Source: Dryomyza anilis (lineage: Eukaryota; Arthropoda; Insecta; Diptera; Dryomyzidae). Taken from it: DNA of 64,000 nucleotides. Below are positions 10,368-22,460 of this stretch, one piece after another (the stretch's first letter is position 1; each line of letters opens with the position of its first letter). Location of the stretch: assembly GCA_951804985.1 (NCBI GenBank), contig OX638133.1, positions 53,658,622-53,722,621 on the forward strand, in the 5' to 3' direction. Position numbers and translations under genes: made by a program. The notes beneath the pieces were generated by a model. It did not search any database, was not told the DNA's origin, and saw only the letters and a program-made list of their open reading frames with translations.

Positions 10368-13172
10368 TTGAAAGTTTTATTATTCTCAAATCAATATCAA
10401 CACAATTTCTAAAATTGATTTCAACGTTTACTTGAAATCAAGATTTAGCCCTATTTTCAACTCGAAATCAACGATTAATTTAAAATTAACTTGAATTTTC
10501 TTTTACTATTATATATTGACTTAAGGTCCATTCATATCAGACAGCACGTTGCGTATCATGCACATTCATGTAAAGGCGTTCATATCAGCGTCATGCAAAA
10601 CAATTTGGGTTGTAAAATATAAAGTCCTTTTTATACTTTTATTATGAACATGCAACTCCTTCATTTATTGTCAAAATAATTAAATATAAATATTATTTAG
10701 AAAAACAATAAATGAGGAATTTATTAATTAAAATAATAACGAAATCACATCATGTTGACGAATAGTTTCTCGGGTGATTTAGCATCGGTAATAGGCACCA
10801 CCAGCGTTTTACCGTTTAGCTAACAAAGCCTGAAACTCCCTCAGATTCTGATATACGTGCCACCGTCTACGCGCAGGAAAAGATCAAGCTAATACCAATT
10901 TGACCTGGAACGAGAGCTACGTGCGTGGCCAAGACTACTTCTCTGCAGTACATTTCACAGAATCCGGTAGGCCAGATCTTGATCTGGGACTTTGTGCGCG
11001 AGAATTGGTCGAACAAATTAAATAATGTGACTGACATTTTGAATAATCTATTGTTGACTCATTTTGTTTCAGAAGATAAAGATGCACTTCCTTAAGCATT
11101 TCCTGTGAGCCAGCAAAAATTGTCCCCAAAAGTGGAGCAAAACTGCTTAAGAAGAACAAAAAGCTCAAAACTTCGAAATATCGATTTATTACGCATTTGC
11201 GTCTCGTTATAAATGTCACAAGTCGCAGCAACGCGGAGTTTATTGTTTCTAATAGAGATTAATATGCAACCTCTCATGCTACTGGAATTTCTTATGCAGC
11301 ATACCTACACAAGCTATTAAAGTATAAGGCCACTATTTTTAAAGTTAAATAAAATTCTAATTTAAATTTGATTTAAATTTTTTACGTTAAAAAAAAATAT
11401 CATTACAATCTCAAAATTTTGTAATAAAAACAAAAAAAAAAGCAGTAAATATTTTATATTTCTACAACAACGCATCCCAATATGCCACAGGGTAAGCGTT
11501 TGAAAATAAAATCGTAATTGCCTTTAAGGTCTAGTCTGTTTATCAAATCAGTTTCAAATATAAAATAAGTGATATTTTTAGCGTTTACTCTGTATTTGAA
11601 AATGATTTGATAATAACATTACCAAAAAAGGGCAGTGAAAATTAGAAACAAATATGTAGTGACGCTAAAAACAGTATGTTTTTATGTATGCAATATAAAA
11701 CCTTACAAAAAATGTAACATAACAACGCGCGTAAAATCTAATAGCTTACTGAAATCTATAAGTGTTTGGACTTTTGTGAATCTTTAAAAAAATATACCGA
11801 CCGCCACGCCAACCTTGATTAGGCTGCAAAAGAGCTTGAAACATACAAAAACACGTCTACCACATTTTGGCTGCTGGTCCTGCAGCTGTGTTTTGACGCT
11901 CGGTATTGAAGTCTACGATATTGTTTGGATGATATAGAACGAGATAATTAATTAAAAAATGCCATTTTTATTGTCCTATAGTAGGATCCACTTTTTTTAC
12001 TTATTTTGTAGGATTAAATCAAAATTTAAAGGCAAAAAAATAAATGTAGGTTAATTTGATTTCTAGTTGAATATAAGGCTAAATCTTGTTTTAAAGTAAA
12101 CATTGAAATCAATTTAAGAATTAGTGTTGATATTGGTTTAAGAATAAAGAAATTTTCAAGTTAAGGTTAAGCTACAAGATTTTATTGAAAAAGCTATGAT
12201 TCTTAAATTTAGGTTAAAGGCGTTTAAAATGTTACGGTTTGAAAGTAATGACTGATTTCAAAGCATTCACAAGTTAATATTACGTGCAATGGCATATTGG
12301 GATGCGGCAGGCTCCTACAAAAAAATGTTGCATGATACGTACATGAACGGACCCAAAACGCATGATATGAGCACTCTCATACACACATAGAAAATAATTG
12401 TCGAATCCGACAATAATTTGAAAATGGATCCACAAATATTATTTTCAATTTATTGTCGGATTCAACAATCAAATTATCAAACAAGTATTGAACAAAAAAT
12501 TTTTGTTTTTCAAAATTTCAATTGTTAATTTTCATTTATGCTTTGATAGCATTTTTAAATTTTCAAATTTGAAATATTATGATTAAAAAGAAAACAAACA
12601 ATTTTGAAATTTATACGTTTTTTTATTAGCATATTAAATTGAAAACTAACAAACGTGCAGCAATTATAATATTCTGCGAAATGATAACGACGGTCCAGCA
12701 TCTTATAATTCGAGAACTGTAGGGCTTCTTCATTAAGGCCCTCAGCGCGCTTCCTCTACATTGGTGCGTTGTGCTTCAGACGGAACAATAACGGCAAGCG
12801 GCATGAATGAATTCGATGGCGTTAGATTTCATGGTGACAACGTATATGTTGAAGCAAACACCGCACATGATTTCGTCGGCCTTTATGTTTTCTTTATTTC
12901 GTTCGGCAATTAAAATATTTAGTCACTGTTTTTATCAACAAAGGGCGCGACGATTCTAAATATATTAAAAATATAAACATCAAATTTAAAAAAAAAAATA
13001 GATTTTCTACGTCAAACCTTGCGTCAAACTAAACTAAAAGGAAAATTAATATCATAACATTTTAACAATATTTATTTTCAAAAATCAACAATAATTTTCT
13101 ATGTGTGTAAAAAATGTACTGAAGAATATTTGTCGTGCAAGATACGCAAAGTGCTATATGATATGAATGGAC
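10368..13172. repeat. 2805-bp tandem duplication, first unit
   Basis: Starts in the D-type left half (TTGAAAGTTTTATTATTCTC) and ends within the right TIR of the element A copy that begins at 10524. The junction with the next unit reads GAATGGAC then TTGAAAG. Both breakpoints carry an ACCTT, so the event used about 5 bp of microhomology with loss of one C. Confidence 0.85.
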
Positions 13173-15977
13173 TTGAAAGTTTTATTATTCTCAAATCAAT
13201 ATCAACACAATTTCTAAAATTGATTTCAACGTTTACTTGAAATCAAGATTTAGCCCTATTTTCAACTCGAAATCAACGATTAATTTAAAATTAACTTGAA
13301 TTTTCTTTTACTATTATATATTGACTTAAGGTCCATTCATATCAGACAGCACGTTGCGTATCATGCACATTCATGTAAAGGCGTTCATATCAGCGTCATG
13401 CAAAACAATTCGGGTTGTAAAATATAAAGTCCTTTTTATACTTTTATTATGAACATGCAACTCCTTCATTTATTGTCAAAATAATTAAATATAAATATTA
13501 TTTAGAAAAACAATAAATGAGGAATTTATTAATTAAAATAATAACGAAATCACATCGTGTTGACGAATAGTTTCTCGGGTGATTTAGCATCGGTAATAGG
13601 CACCACCAGCGTTTTACCGTTTAGCTAACAAAGCCTGAAACTCCCTCAGATTCTGATATACGTGCCACCGTCTACGCGCAGGAAAAGATCAAGCTAATAC
13701 CAATTTGACCTGGAACGAGAGCTACGTGCGTGGCCAAGACTACTTCTCTGCAGTACATTTCACAGAATCCGGTAGGCCAGATCTTGATCTGGGACTTTGT
13801 GCGCGAGAATTGGTCGAACAAATTAAATAATGTGACTGACATTTTGAATAATCTATTGTTGACTCATTTTGTTTCAGAAGATAAAGATGCACTTCCTTAA
13901 GCATTTCCTGTGAGCCAGCAAAAATTGTCCCCAAAAGTGGAGCAAAACTGCTTAAGAAGAACAAAAAGCTCAAAACTTCGAAATATCGATTTATTACGCA
14001 TTTGCGTCTCGTTATAAATGTCACAAGTCGCAGCAACGCGGAGTTTATTGTTTCTAATAGAGATTAATATGCAACCTCTCATGCTACTGGAATTTCTTAT
14101 GCAGCATACCTACACAAGCTATTAAAGTATAAGGCCACTATTTTTAAAGTTAAATAAAATTCTAATTTAAATTTGATTTAAATTTTTTACGTTAAAAAAA
14201 ATATCATTACAATCTCAAAATTTTGTAATAAAAACAAAAAAAAAAGCAGTAAATATTTTATATTTCTACAACAACGCATCCCAATATGCCACAGGGTAAG
14301 CGTTTGAAAATAAAATCGTAATTGCCTTTAAGGTCTAGTCTGTTTATCAAATCAGTTTCAAATATAAAATAAGTGATATTTTTAGCGTTTACTCTGTATT
14401 TGAAAATGATTTGATAATAACATTACCAAAAAAGGGCAGTGAAAATTAGAAACAAATATGTAGTGACGCTAAAAACAGTATGTTTTTATGTATGCAATAT
14501 AAAACCTTACAAAAAATGTAACATAACAACGCGCGTAAAATCTAATAGCTTACTGAAATCTATAAGTGTTTGGACTTTTGTGAATCTTTAAAAAAATATA
14601 CCGACCGCCACGCCAACCTTGATTAGGCTGCAAAAAAGCTTGAAACATACAAAAACACGTCTACCACATTTTGGCTGCTGGTCCTGCAGCTGTGTTTTGA
14701 CGCTCGGTATTGAAGTCTACGATATTGTTTGGATGATATAGAACGAGATAATTAATTAAAAAATGCCATTTTTATTGTCCTATAGTAGGATCCACTTTTT
14801 TTACTTATTTTGTAGGATTAAATCAAAATTTAAAGGCAAAAAAATAAATGTAGGTTAATTTGATTTCTAGTTGAATATAAGGCTAAATCTTGTTTTAAAG
14901 TAAACATTGAAATCAATTTAAGAATTAGTGTTGATATTGGTTTAAGAATAAAGAAATTTTCAAGTTAAGGTTAAGCTACAAGATTTTATTGAAAAAGCTA
15001 TGATTCTTAAATTTAGGTTAAAGGCGTTTAAAATGTTACGGTTTGAAAGTAATGACTGATTTCAAAGCATTCACAAGTTAATATTACGTGCAATGGCATA
15101 TTGGGATGCGGCAGGCTCCTACAAAAAAATGTTGCATGATACGTACATGAACGGACCCAAAACGCATGATATGAGCACTCTCATACACACATAGAAAATA
15201 ATTGTCGAATCCGACAATAATTTGAAAATGGATCCACAAATATTATTTTCAATTTATTGTCGGATTCAACAATCAAATTATCAAACAAGTATTGAACAAA
15301 AAATTTTTGTTTTTCAAAATTTCAATTGTTAATTTTCATTTATGCTTTGATAGCATTTTTAAATTTTCAAATTTGAAATATTATGATTAAAAAGAAAACA
15401 AACAATTTTGAAATTTATACGTTTTTTTATTAGCATATTAAATTGAAAACTAACAAACGTGCAGCAATTATAATATTCTGCGAAATGATAACGACGGTCC
15501 AGCATCTTATAATTCGAGAACTGTAGGGCTTCTTCATTAAGGCCCTCAGCGCGCTTCCTCTACATTGGTGCGTTGTGCTTCAGACGGAACAATAACGGCA
15601 AGCGGCATGAATGAATTCGATGACGTTAGATTTCATGGTGACAACGTATATGTTGAAGCAAACACCGCACATGATTTCGTCGGCCTTTATGTTTTCTTTA
15701 TTTCATTCGGCAATTAAAATATTTAGTCACTGTTTTTATCAACAAAGGGCGCGACGATTCTAAATATATTAAAAATATAAACATCAAATTTAAAAAAAAA
15801 AATAGATTTTCTACGTCAAACCTTGCGTCAAACTAAACTAAAAGGAAAATTAATATCATAACATTTTAACAATATTTATTTTCAAAAATCAACAATAATT
15901 TTCTATGTGTGTAAAAAATGTACTGAAGAATATTTGTCGTGCAAGATACGCAAAGTGCTATATGATATGAATGGACC
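13173..15977. repeat. 2805-bp tandem duplication, second unit
   Basis: Same content as 10368-13172 with very few differences (for example one A fewer in a homopolymer near 14190). Unlike the first unit its element A copy (13329-15978, TTA on both sides) is complete at the right end. The event is therefore younger than the larger 5.9/9.2-kb duplication or close to it in age. Confidence 0.85.
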
Positions 15978-16299
15978 TTTAATCCTACAAAACAAGTAAA
16001 AAAAGAGTATCCTCAAATAGGATTAGAATAAGGGCATTTTATTAATTCCGTTCAATGTCAGCCAACCAATATCGTAGACTTCGAGCCCAAGCCCGAGCGT
16101 CAAGACAGCTGCAGGAAATCGATGCCAAAATGTGGTAGACGTGTTTTTTAGTAAGCTTGTATGTTTCAAGCTCTCGAATGCCATTCTGGAGCTTAATCAC
16201 GGTTTGCGAGGACAGTTTTAATATTGTTTAAAAGATTCACAGAAGTCGAAACACTAATATAAGCTATTAGATTTGGAGAATATTTTTAAACGCTTATCC

Positions 16300-18082
16300 C
16301 ATGGTTGAAGTATACACAGATTTAGTTATCTTTCAAAATTCATGCGCCTTGTTTTTTTTTTTTTGAAAACTGTTTGAAAGTCTCAACATTTGTTTACGAA
16401 AAATTTAAAACAGAACATCAATGCTTTGTTTACAAGTTCACAAAATTAACAAAAACTCAAATTTTTAACATCAACAAAACTCAACATTTAGAAACGTTTT
16501 AAGATCTCCAGGACTTCAAAATGAACCATCGTGTATTTAGAATGTAAAATAGTTAATTTTTGCAGTGAAATTTTAATAAAATAGTGAAAATTAAGTGCAA
16601 AAAACATAACCTTCAAATAAATTTTAAAATGACAATTAAGGTCCATTCATATCAGTTGCGTATTATGCACGTTCATGCAAAGGCGTTCATATCAGCATCA
16701 TGCAAACGCACTCAGGGTTGTAACATATAACTCCACTTATACATTTATAATAAAACAACAACCCTTTCATTTACTGTCAAAATAATTACAACAAATGTGT
16801 TTTGAATCTTTCGAGACGCTGACAATGTTTTTGGCTCCAAACCGATGGAAAACAACCGTACCTTCTTGATTGGTCAATTGGAAAACAATGCAGCTATAGA
16901 ATCCGTTGCCCCACATCAAGAGCAACGTTGTCTTCTTTTTCATCAAGGGCGATTTGACTGGGATTCGCTACATTTATGGAAACCAAAGTGCGGCTTCCTG
17001 CTGCTCGCCCCCATGCCGGTACACTACTACAAATCGTCATCCTAGCACAGTGTACTGACTTTCCACAATGTTATGTACTTATGTACTTCTCTAATAGGTT
17101 TCAAAGTGTTTATTTGAAATCAACCATAAACCAATCTTGAAGCCTGGCGCTTTCCGATGCCATTTTACATGTTGTTCAACATTTCGTCTTCTCATGCAGT
17201 CAAGCAAGTCGTAAGTCCAGCAAGTCTCGCTTTATCTTCTCGTCCCAATTTTGGACATTAAGCGCGAGAACTAGTGAGCCAAGTTTTAGGGTGGTTTTAT
17301 TAACTTGTCCGGCGTCTGTACAAATACATCATTTTAGATTACAAATCTTAGCAGCAGGATAATTGTAGATTTAATAATATACTAAGCATAAATTAAATAA
17401 ATATGCCAATTAAAAAAATGTCTTCGGTATATTTATTATTATCGTATAATTATAAAATGTTGAAAATGTTCAATTACTGGAGAACAGTTTCATGCGCGTA
17501 TTAAGATCAGCGACAGTCTTCTTCATTTCACATTATGACCATCAGACGCATCAATTTGGAGATTAGCTTTCCCATTAATTCCTGCGAGAACTCCGCGGAT
17601 ATCTTTTTCCCGAAACAATTTAATCTTTGTGGGTTTCGCGTGTTTGTTGATATTGCTCAAGATTGATTATTTAATTTGATTTAAACATTTGACGTTTAAA
17701 AAAATGGGTAGTCTCGTTAAAAAAAATAATTAAAAAATACTACAAAATCACTACAATCTCAAAATTTTGTAAAAACAAGAAAAAGCAGTAAATATTTTAT
17801 AATTCTGCAATAATGCATGCGGCTGGCTCCTGCAAAACTATTTTGCATGATACGATACGTGTATGAACGGGACCCAAAACGCATGATATGAACAATCTCA
17901 TATAAAATGTACTGACGAATATTTGTCGTGCATGATACACTACGTGCATGATACGCAACGTGCTGTCTGATATGAATGGACCTTTAAATGTTTTATTTTC
18001 AATATTTTTTTCTTGACATTCTCAACAATATGTATGCCAACTATCTGTCTAGATGAACTAAGCTGTATATACTCCAACCATG
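16300..18082. mobile_element. C element (hAT-like MITE) split by element B
   Basis: TIRs are CATGGTTGAAGTATA and its complement TATACTCCAACCATG. The flanking 8-bp repeats are GCTTATCC (16292-16299) and GCTTATGC (18083-18090), one mismatch. The two halves, 16300-16638 and 17984-18082, together match the intact 433-bp copy at 33653-34085. Element B sits between them at a TTA. An 8-bp duplication supports the hAT superfamily. No ORF. Confidence 0.75.
16639..17983. mobile_element. Element B: 1345-bp TIR transposon, TSD TTA
   Basis: Ends are AGGTCCATTCATATCAG and CTGATATGAATGGACCT, flanked by TTA (16636-16638, 17984-17986). The uninterrupted C copies read CAATTAAATG at the same place, which confirms the insertion. 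It is the same family as element A but lacks A's two inserts. It includes a 66-codon frame at 16845-17045 and minus-strand coding-like phrases, none recognised. PIF/Harbinger-like by TSD. Confidence 0.75.
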
Positions 18083-18119
18083 GCTTATGCCCCATTTACA
18101 TGTATCTTCTGTTAGTCTC

Positions 18120-18209
18120 ACTGTATCTCCTAGGGTTGCAATGTTTAAAATTTTTATATAAAAAAAAAAATATTTTTTTTTGAAGAAATGCAACCCTAGG
18201 AGATACAGT
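18120..18209. repeat. 21-bp perfect inverted repeat, 48-bp loop
   Basis: ACTGTATCTCCTAGGGTTGC is followed after an A/T-only loop by its exact complement, giving a hairpin-forming 90-bp unit. It lies just right of the C element and could be a very small MITE or the joined ends of one. Confidence 0.75.
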
Positions 18210-18527
18210 CCCAATAAACCAAAAACCTGGATATTAAGTGATTATCGAATGTACATTGAACATGGATATCGAAGCTTTCACTGCGGAAAAGCGTTCAACT
18301 TTCTGTAATTGAAAACCATAGCGTTCTCCAGCAAAACTGGTAGCTTTTTATTCAATTGAATCTAGCCTTTACCTAAACTTGAATTGCGACATTCGAAGTT
18401 TAACTTAATTGTAAGCTATAAATAAAATGTGATTCGACCTTCAAATTACACTTGAATTCAGGCGCATATATTTTCCTAATTAAAGGTTTAAATATAAAAT
18501 AAAAGAAAATGCATATAAGTTATAATA

Positions 18528-18790
18528 CTATATATTAAAAGGTATTAAAGTATGTTTTACAGCTGCAACGGCACCTGCACCGGTGGTACTGTACAGGAAC
18601 TTCTTGTAAAATCCACGACGTGCCACGAAGATCAAACCAGTGAATCCAATTGCGCCACTGCGATGAATAATATTGCCAGGTTCGCGTATGAATGAAAATA
18701 TATTAATAACTCATAAACGTATTCGGTAACATTGGCCACTTACATTGTATATCAGCTCATCGTGCATTTTCCGTGCAGCATGATTCAATA
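18528..18790 (-). pseudogene. MIC26/MIC27-like (ApoO family) gene fragment
   Basis: On the minus strand 18686 down to a TAG at 18528-18530 encodes about 50 residues containing REPGNIIHRSGAIGFTGLIF and then ARRGFYKKFLYSTTGAGAVA. This is the glycine-rich membrane-hairpin pattern of the ApoO/MICOS subunits MIC26 and MIC27, which shape mitochondrial cristae in the inner membrane. An upstream piece ends ...HDELIYN next to a good donor (GTAAGT, 18743 to 18738). The short intron that should follow ends in AC rather than AG, and further upstream the frame is broken (TGA near 18818). No start or N-terminal half was found. Most likely a decayed copy or fragment; a live gene with an unusual acceptor is less likely. 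Identification rests on motif memory, not a search. Confidence 0.5.
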
Positions 18791-19328
18791 ACAAGGTCGT
18801 AGTATCCCAGAGCGTCTCTCAAAATGTTCTTATCCCATACAAAATTTTGACATAAGCACGGGACGTTTGACAGTATCTTCAGACAGAAGCACGGGCCGCT
18901 TAAGAATAACAAGAACTCTAATACTTCTATCTTGAATATTTGTATCATGCCGTGCAGTAGAATCCTCGGGATGACTTTAGTGTTTGGACCTGCACTTATA
19001 TATTAATTGATTTGTCTGTTTGCTAATTCAAACGAAAAACAGTGATCTCACTGATTGGGCGAATGCAGTTGCACATATGTAGTGGTGAAAAAAATGAAAA
19101 TTTTCTTGTTGACATTTAATTTATCACGTTACTGGGTTGCCACTGAGTAATTTTGTGTAGTGAATTTCGTGTCAAGTTTTTTTAACTTCGAAAACCAATG
19201 TTGGAATAACATTCATTTTTTCGGCTTGATCATGACATACATCCACACTGGTTGTGAAAGAAATTCTCTAAATATATCGAACCTTAAACTCATTGCTTAT
19301 TGGGAATGAGACTCACAGAAGATACAAT
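18791..19328. other. Spacer upstream of RpL19, nothing certain
   Basis: Between the ApoO-like fragment and the hairpin repeat. Short open frames only. It could hold decayed upstream exons of the minus-strand fragment, since RPVLLSEDTVKRPVL appears in one frame, but no continuous reading is possible. Confidence 0.35.
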
Positions 19329-19464
19329 CAGCCTAACCAATAAATGAAATAAAGTCGACTTTAAAGATAGTATCAGCTTTTTGACAAATTAATATATGAG
19401 AAAAATGTCAAAAAAGCTGATACTATTTTTAAAGTGGACTTTATATTGTTTATTGGTTAGGCTG
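19329..19464. repeat. 136-bp foldback (near-perfect hairpin MITE)
   Basis: CAGCCTAACCAATAAATGAA runs into a long arm ending AAGCTTTTTGAC-like, then a loop of about 20 bases, then the complementary arm ending GGTTAGGCTG. The arms are about 57 bases each with few mismatches. AAT lies on both sides. It sits about 230 bp upstream of the RpL19 start codon. Confidence 0.75.
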
Positions 19465-19655
19465 AATGTAAATCGGGTATTACCCTGTGTCATATTGGGT
19501 TAGGTTGTGCTAATTGGGAACTAAGTCGTAGGACCGTATAAACTGGGCTAATTTGAAAACTATTTCTTAAATTTCAGAACGTTTGTGGCTAACATTTTTC
19601 CAAATGGCGAACGTGTGTCATATATGTTGATGACATGTGTTTCCGTTTTACATAA

Positions 19656-19669
19656 TTTTCTTTCTTTCC
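19656..19669 (+). promoter_or_regulatory. RpL19: Probable TOP-type transcription start tract of RpL19
   Basis: TTTTCTTTCTTTCC lies 27 bases before the ATG. Ribosomal-protein mRNAs start with a C inside such a pyrimidine tract (TOP motif), which couples their translation to growth signalling. A 5' UTR of about 30-40 nt fits fly RP genes. The alternative is that the tract plus TCTACAG (19677-19683) is a splice acceptor of an upstream non-coding exon; the sequence alone does not decide. Confidence 0.5.
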
Positions 19670-19695
19670 GAAAAAATCTACAGCGAGCTTGGATC

Positions 19696-19700
19696 ATGAG
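19696..19700 (+). CDS. RpL19: RpL19 coding exon 1 (ATG AG)
   Basis: The first coding exon holds only the start codon and two bases of codon 2. The donor is GTAGGA at 19701. Joined to exon 2 it gives Met-Ser-Ser-Leu-Lys-Leu, the expected eL19 N-terminus, which is why this ATG was chosen although no ORF exists here. Five-base coding exons directly behind a TOP promoter are common in insect ribosomal-protein genes. Preceding context GATC-ATG is an acceptable fly start context. Confidence 0.85.
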
Positions 19701-22353
19701 GTAGGAGCGAGTATGAAATAAGTTTTGCAATATGTTAGAGCTAAGTGGGTTTAGTAATTTCGTTTAGTAGATATCTAATTTCAAATATGTGCTTCGGTGA
19801 ATATACGATTTTATATTAAACAATTTAATTGGGACTAAAAATAGGAGCCAGTATGAATTAGGTTTTTCAATATTTTAGTACTACGTAATCTTTGTGTTTA
19901 GTGATTTCGTCTAGTAGTATAATTTTGAATAGGTGATTTTATATGAAGCAAATTAAATGGGAATAACTTTTATCGTTAATATTAAAAAAAAAAAATAATT
20001 CGTCAGGGTATATCTATTTAATGTTCTATGAACAACAAATAATTTGAAAAGTATTTGATAAAATTAATGAGTACATTAGTTCACCGCTATATCACTTGTG
20101 TAATATTAATTTACATTAAAGGTATTCACGAAACGGAGCAGTTGCCGATGTACATTAGCGGTATTGTAGAATTGTATCATATTTCGTGAACACACTTTTT
20201 TCATGTTTGTTTGATGTACCAAAAACAGATGTTTTTGTTTCATTAAAATTTTTGATTTATTGCTTATTGGCCATATACAATATATAAGTATGCCTTTCGT
20301 TACTTATTTTTAATTCAATATCTCATATCAATACATTATAATTAAAACAGAGTAAACAAATTAGATTAGTGATGTTGATTTAAGAAAAAAACTCATACCT
20401 TATTTAGGAACTCGTTAATATTTATTGTTAAAACAGTGGACATTATGCCATCATTTCTTTTTTATTCACATGCATATATGTACATATTCATTAAAAATAT
20501 ATATTTTCATTTAAATATAATGCATTTTGGTGTATTTCAACTCAATATTCAAACACTGTCTATAATATTAAGTACCCAAAAGTCATAAATTCAGCATCAC
20601 TAAAAAAGTACCACGAAGTAAACTCAAGCTTTTATCGAAGTAGATTAGCAGATAATTTTTGTTGTTGCCACCAATGTCTTGTTATTGTACAACTGCTACT
20701 CTACATCGCAATTGCTCCGTTTAGTGAATAACCTTATTAAATTTGATTTATATGAAATAAAAATTCTAAATATTGCTTAACTATTTTACGCTCTAGCGAG
20801 CGTACGAAAATATAAATGAAATAAAAATTAAGATTTCATTCAAATATGATACAATTCTACAAAACTGCCAATGTACATCGGCAACTGCTCCGTTTTGTGA
20901 AAACCTTTACTTATTTCATATTTGTGTTGTATGGTAATTTCTGTTTAATGTACCAAAAACAGATGTTTTTATTACATTATAATTTTAGATTTATTGAATA
21001 TATACAATTTATAATTATGTCTTGTTACTTATTTTTAATTCAACAGCACATATCAAGTCATTATAATTAAAACTTAGTAAACAAATTGGCACAAACAATT
21101 CATTGTTGTTTTATTTGTTGAAACAAGTCACCCATTTGTATCATGTTAAATTCAGAGTTATCAGGAGATTTTACGGCGGCTTGGCCGAAAATATACACGG
21201 TGGCGGCTGCCGGTGAAATTTAACTGTCGTTTCAAATTTTTCCATATTGGTTTTCGTTACTGAGTTATAGCATTTCAAAGTTGAACACAGCGCCTGCACG
21301 AAATTAGCTGTGATCCACTGTATATCATCCACAATGACAATAAAAAACAGAAAAAATCAAAATGAAATATCTTTACAAATCTCTCTTTTTTTATGCCCTT
21401 CGCATCATGGTCGCGGTCGGCACCATCGCATTAATATATATTTTTTTATTCTATTTTAATTTCAATATTTCATATCTCAATAAGCTTTATCAGTTGCCCA
21501 AATTTCAATGAAATCGAAAAGGTAAAATCTCAAAATGAACTTTTTTTGGTCGATTTGGTGTGGAATGGACCATAATAGCTTTCGTAAGAGGCGTCGATAT
21601 GGGTACTGAAATGAAAGGTATTTCCTTACGATTACAAATCTGTAATTATTTCAGTAATTTTTTAGATCTTCCAATCCGAGCGGCAACTAGACCAATTTAC
21701 GTTATTTCAATAATATGTATTTTTTTGCAAACTTTTTTTAATGCAAACAACGTAACCTAAAAATGAGGCTTCGGAAAGCTCGCTCAAGAGCACACTAAAA
21801 ATCTCAAAACAAGCTCGCGCTAAAACAAACGACTGAAAGCATAACGGGTCGGACTGCCGAGTTTCGAGCTGTTACGCTAGCTCGCTAATTCGAGCGCTCG
21901 GTTGGCTTGCTACTTTTTTAAATTCGGTTTAAATGCATACATAATATTGTATATTTAGTAATACATGCATACAATTGAATAATAAACGCAAATAGCAACA
22001 AAAGAACTGTTTCAAACGAAATAATTTAAAGAGCGAGCAACTCTGAGCCGCTTACAATAAAGGAGCGCTTCCCTTAACAGAAGCGCGAGCAGCGAGTACA
22101 ATGCTACATGCTCGGTTGGACGATAAAATTCTGTCAGTTCGTGTTTCCCACTCAACAACAACAACAGCGAGCTAACGACTGTTGCGCGACCTGAACACAT
22201 GAACACGCGTGATTGTACAAAATGAAACATTCATTTAGATACAAGTGAAAATAAATCATGGGGTGCTCAATTTAAATTTATGTCCCACTTTCATGCCTAT
22301 TATCTATAGTTATATATATATTTCGATACAAACATTAATAACACATTTTTCAG
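19701..22353 (+). other. RpL19: RpL19 intron 1 (2653 bp)
   Basis: Donor GTAGGA, acceptor ACATTTTTCAG ending at 22353. It contains a TIR element at 20118-20735 and part of a relative around 20836-20915. A relatively GC-richer patch at 21770-22230 is full of GAGCGAGC/GCTCGC-like words; no gene is recognised there. Confidence 0.8.
20118..20735. mobile_element. TIR element in RpL19 intron 1 (about 618 bp)
   Basis: The left end is AAAGGTATTCACGAAACGGA. The right end, reverse-complemented, is AAGGTTATTCACTAAACGGA, followed on both sides by GCA(G/A)TTGC. A second partial copy with the same end (reverse-complemented AAAGGTTTTCACAAAACGGA) and the internal phrase GTACCAAAAACAGATG lies at 20836-20990. 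No ORF of note. Superfamily not fixed. Confidence 0.6.
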
Positions 22354-22460
22354 TTCTTTAAAGCTTCAGAAGAGGCTTGCTGCCTCCGTGCTACGTTGTG
22401 GTAAAAAAAAGGTGTGGTTGGATCCAAATGAAATTAATGAAATAGCAAACACGAATTCAC
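22354..22460 (+). CDS. RpL19: RpL19 coding exon 2
   Basis: 107 nt, residues 2 to 38. The translation contains [20 protein letters not shown] followed by [15 protein letters not shown], the conserved N-terminal helix and loop of eukaryotic L19 (eL19). It contacts 28S rRNA and is part of the large-subunit surface near the inter-subunit bridge. Acceptor CAG at 22351-22353; donor GTAAGT at 22461. The exon ends on the first base of an arginine codon completed by GT at the start of exon 3, so the phases match on both sides. Confidence 0.95.

Larger units (their letters stand above)
7830..17019. repeat. Tandem segmental duplication, unit 2 (about 9.2 kb)
   Basis: Second copy of the 1959-7829 block. 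It is longer because it keeps about 290 bases at 8770-9060 that unit 1 has lost and because 2805 bp inside it is itself tandemly duplicated (10368-13172 and 13173-15977). Its right end runs without a break into the rest of the B element and then the right half of the C element, so the original right flank is here. Confidence 0.8.

Noticed and set aside
16845..17045. 66-codon ORF in element B as a transposase
   Set aside because: Too short and without a DDE or nuclease motif; its counterpart at 7680 is read in other frames.
16639..17983. piggyBac assignment for elements A and B from a TTAA reading
   Set aside because: With TTAA one end is longer by a base; with TTA both ends start AGGTCC exactly. 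The TTA reading is kept, although a transposase would be needed to settle it.
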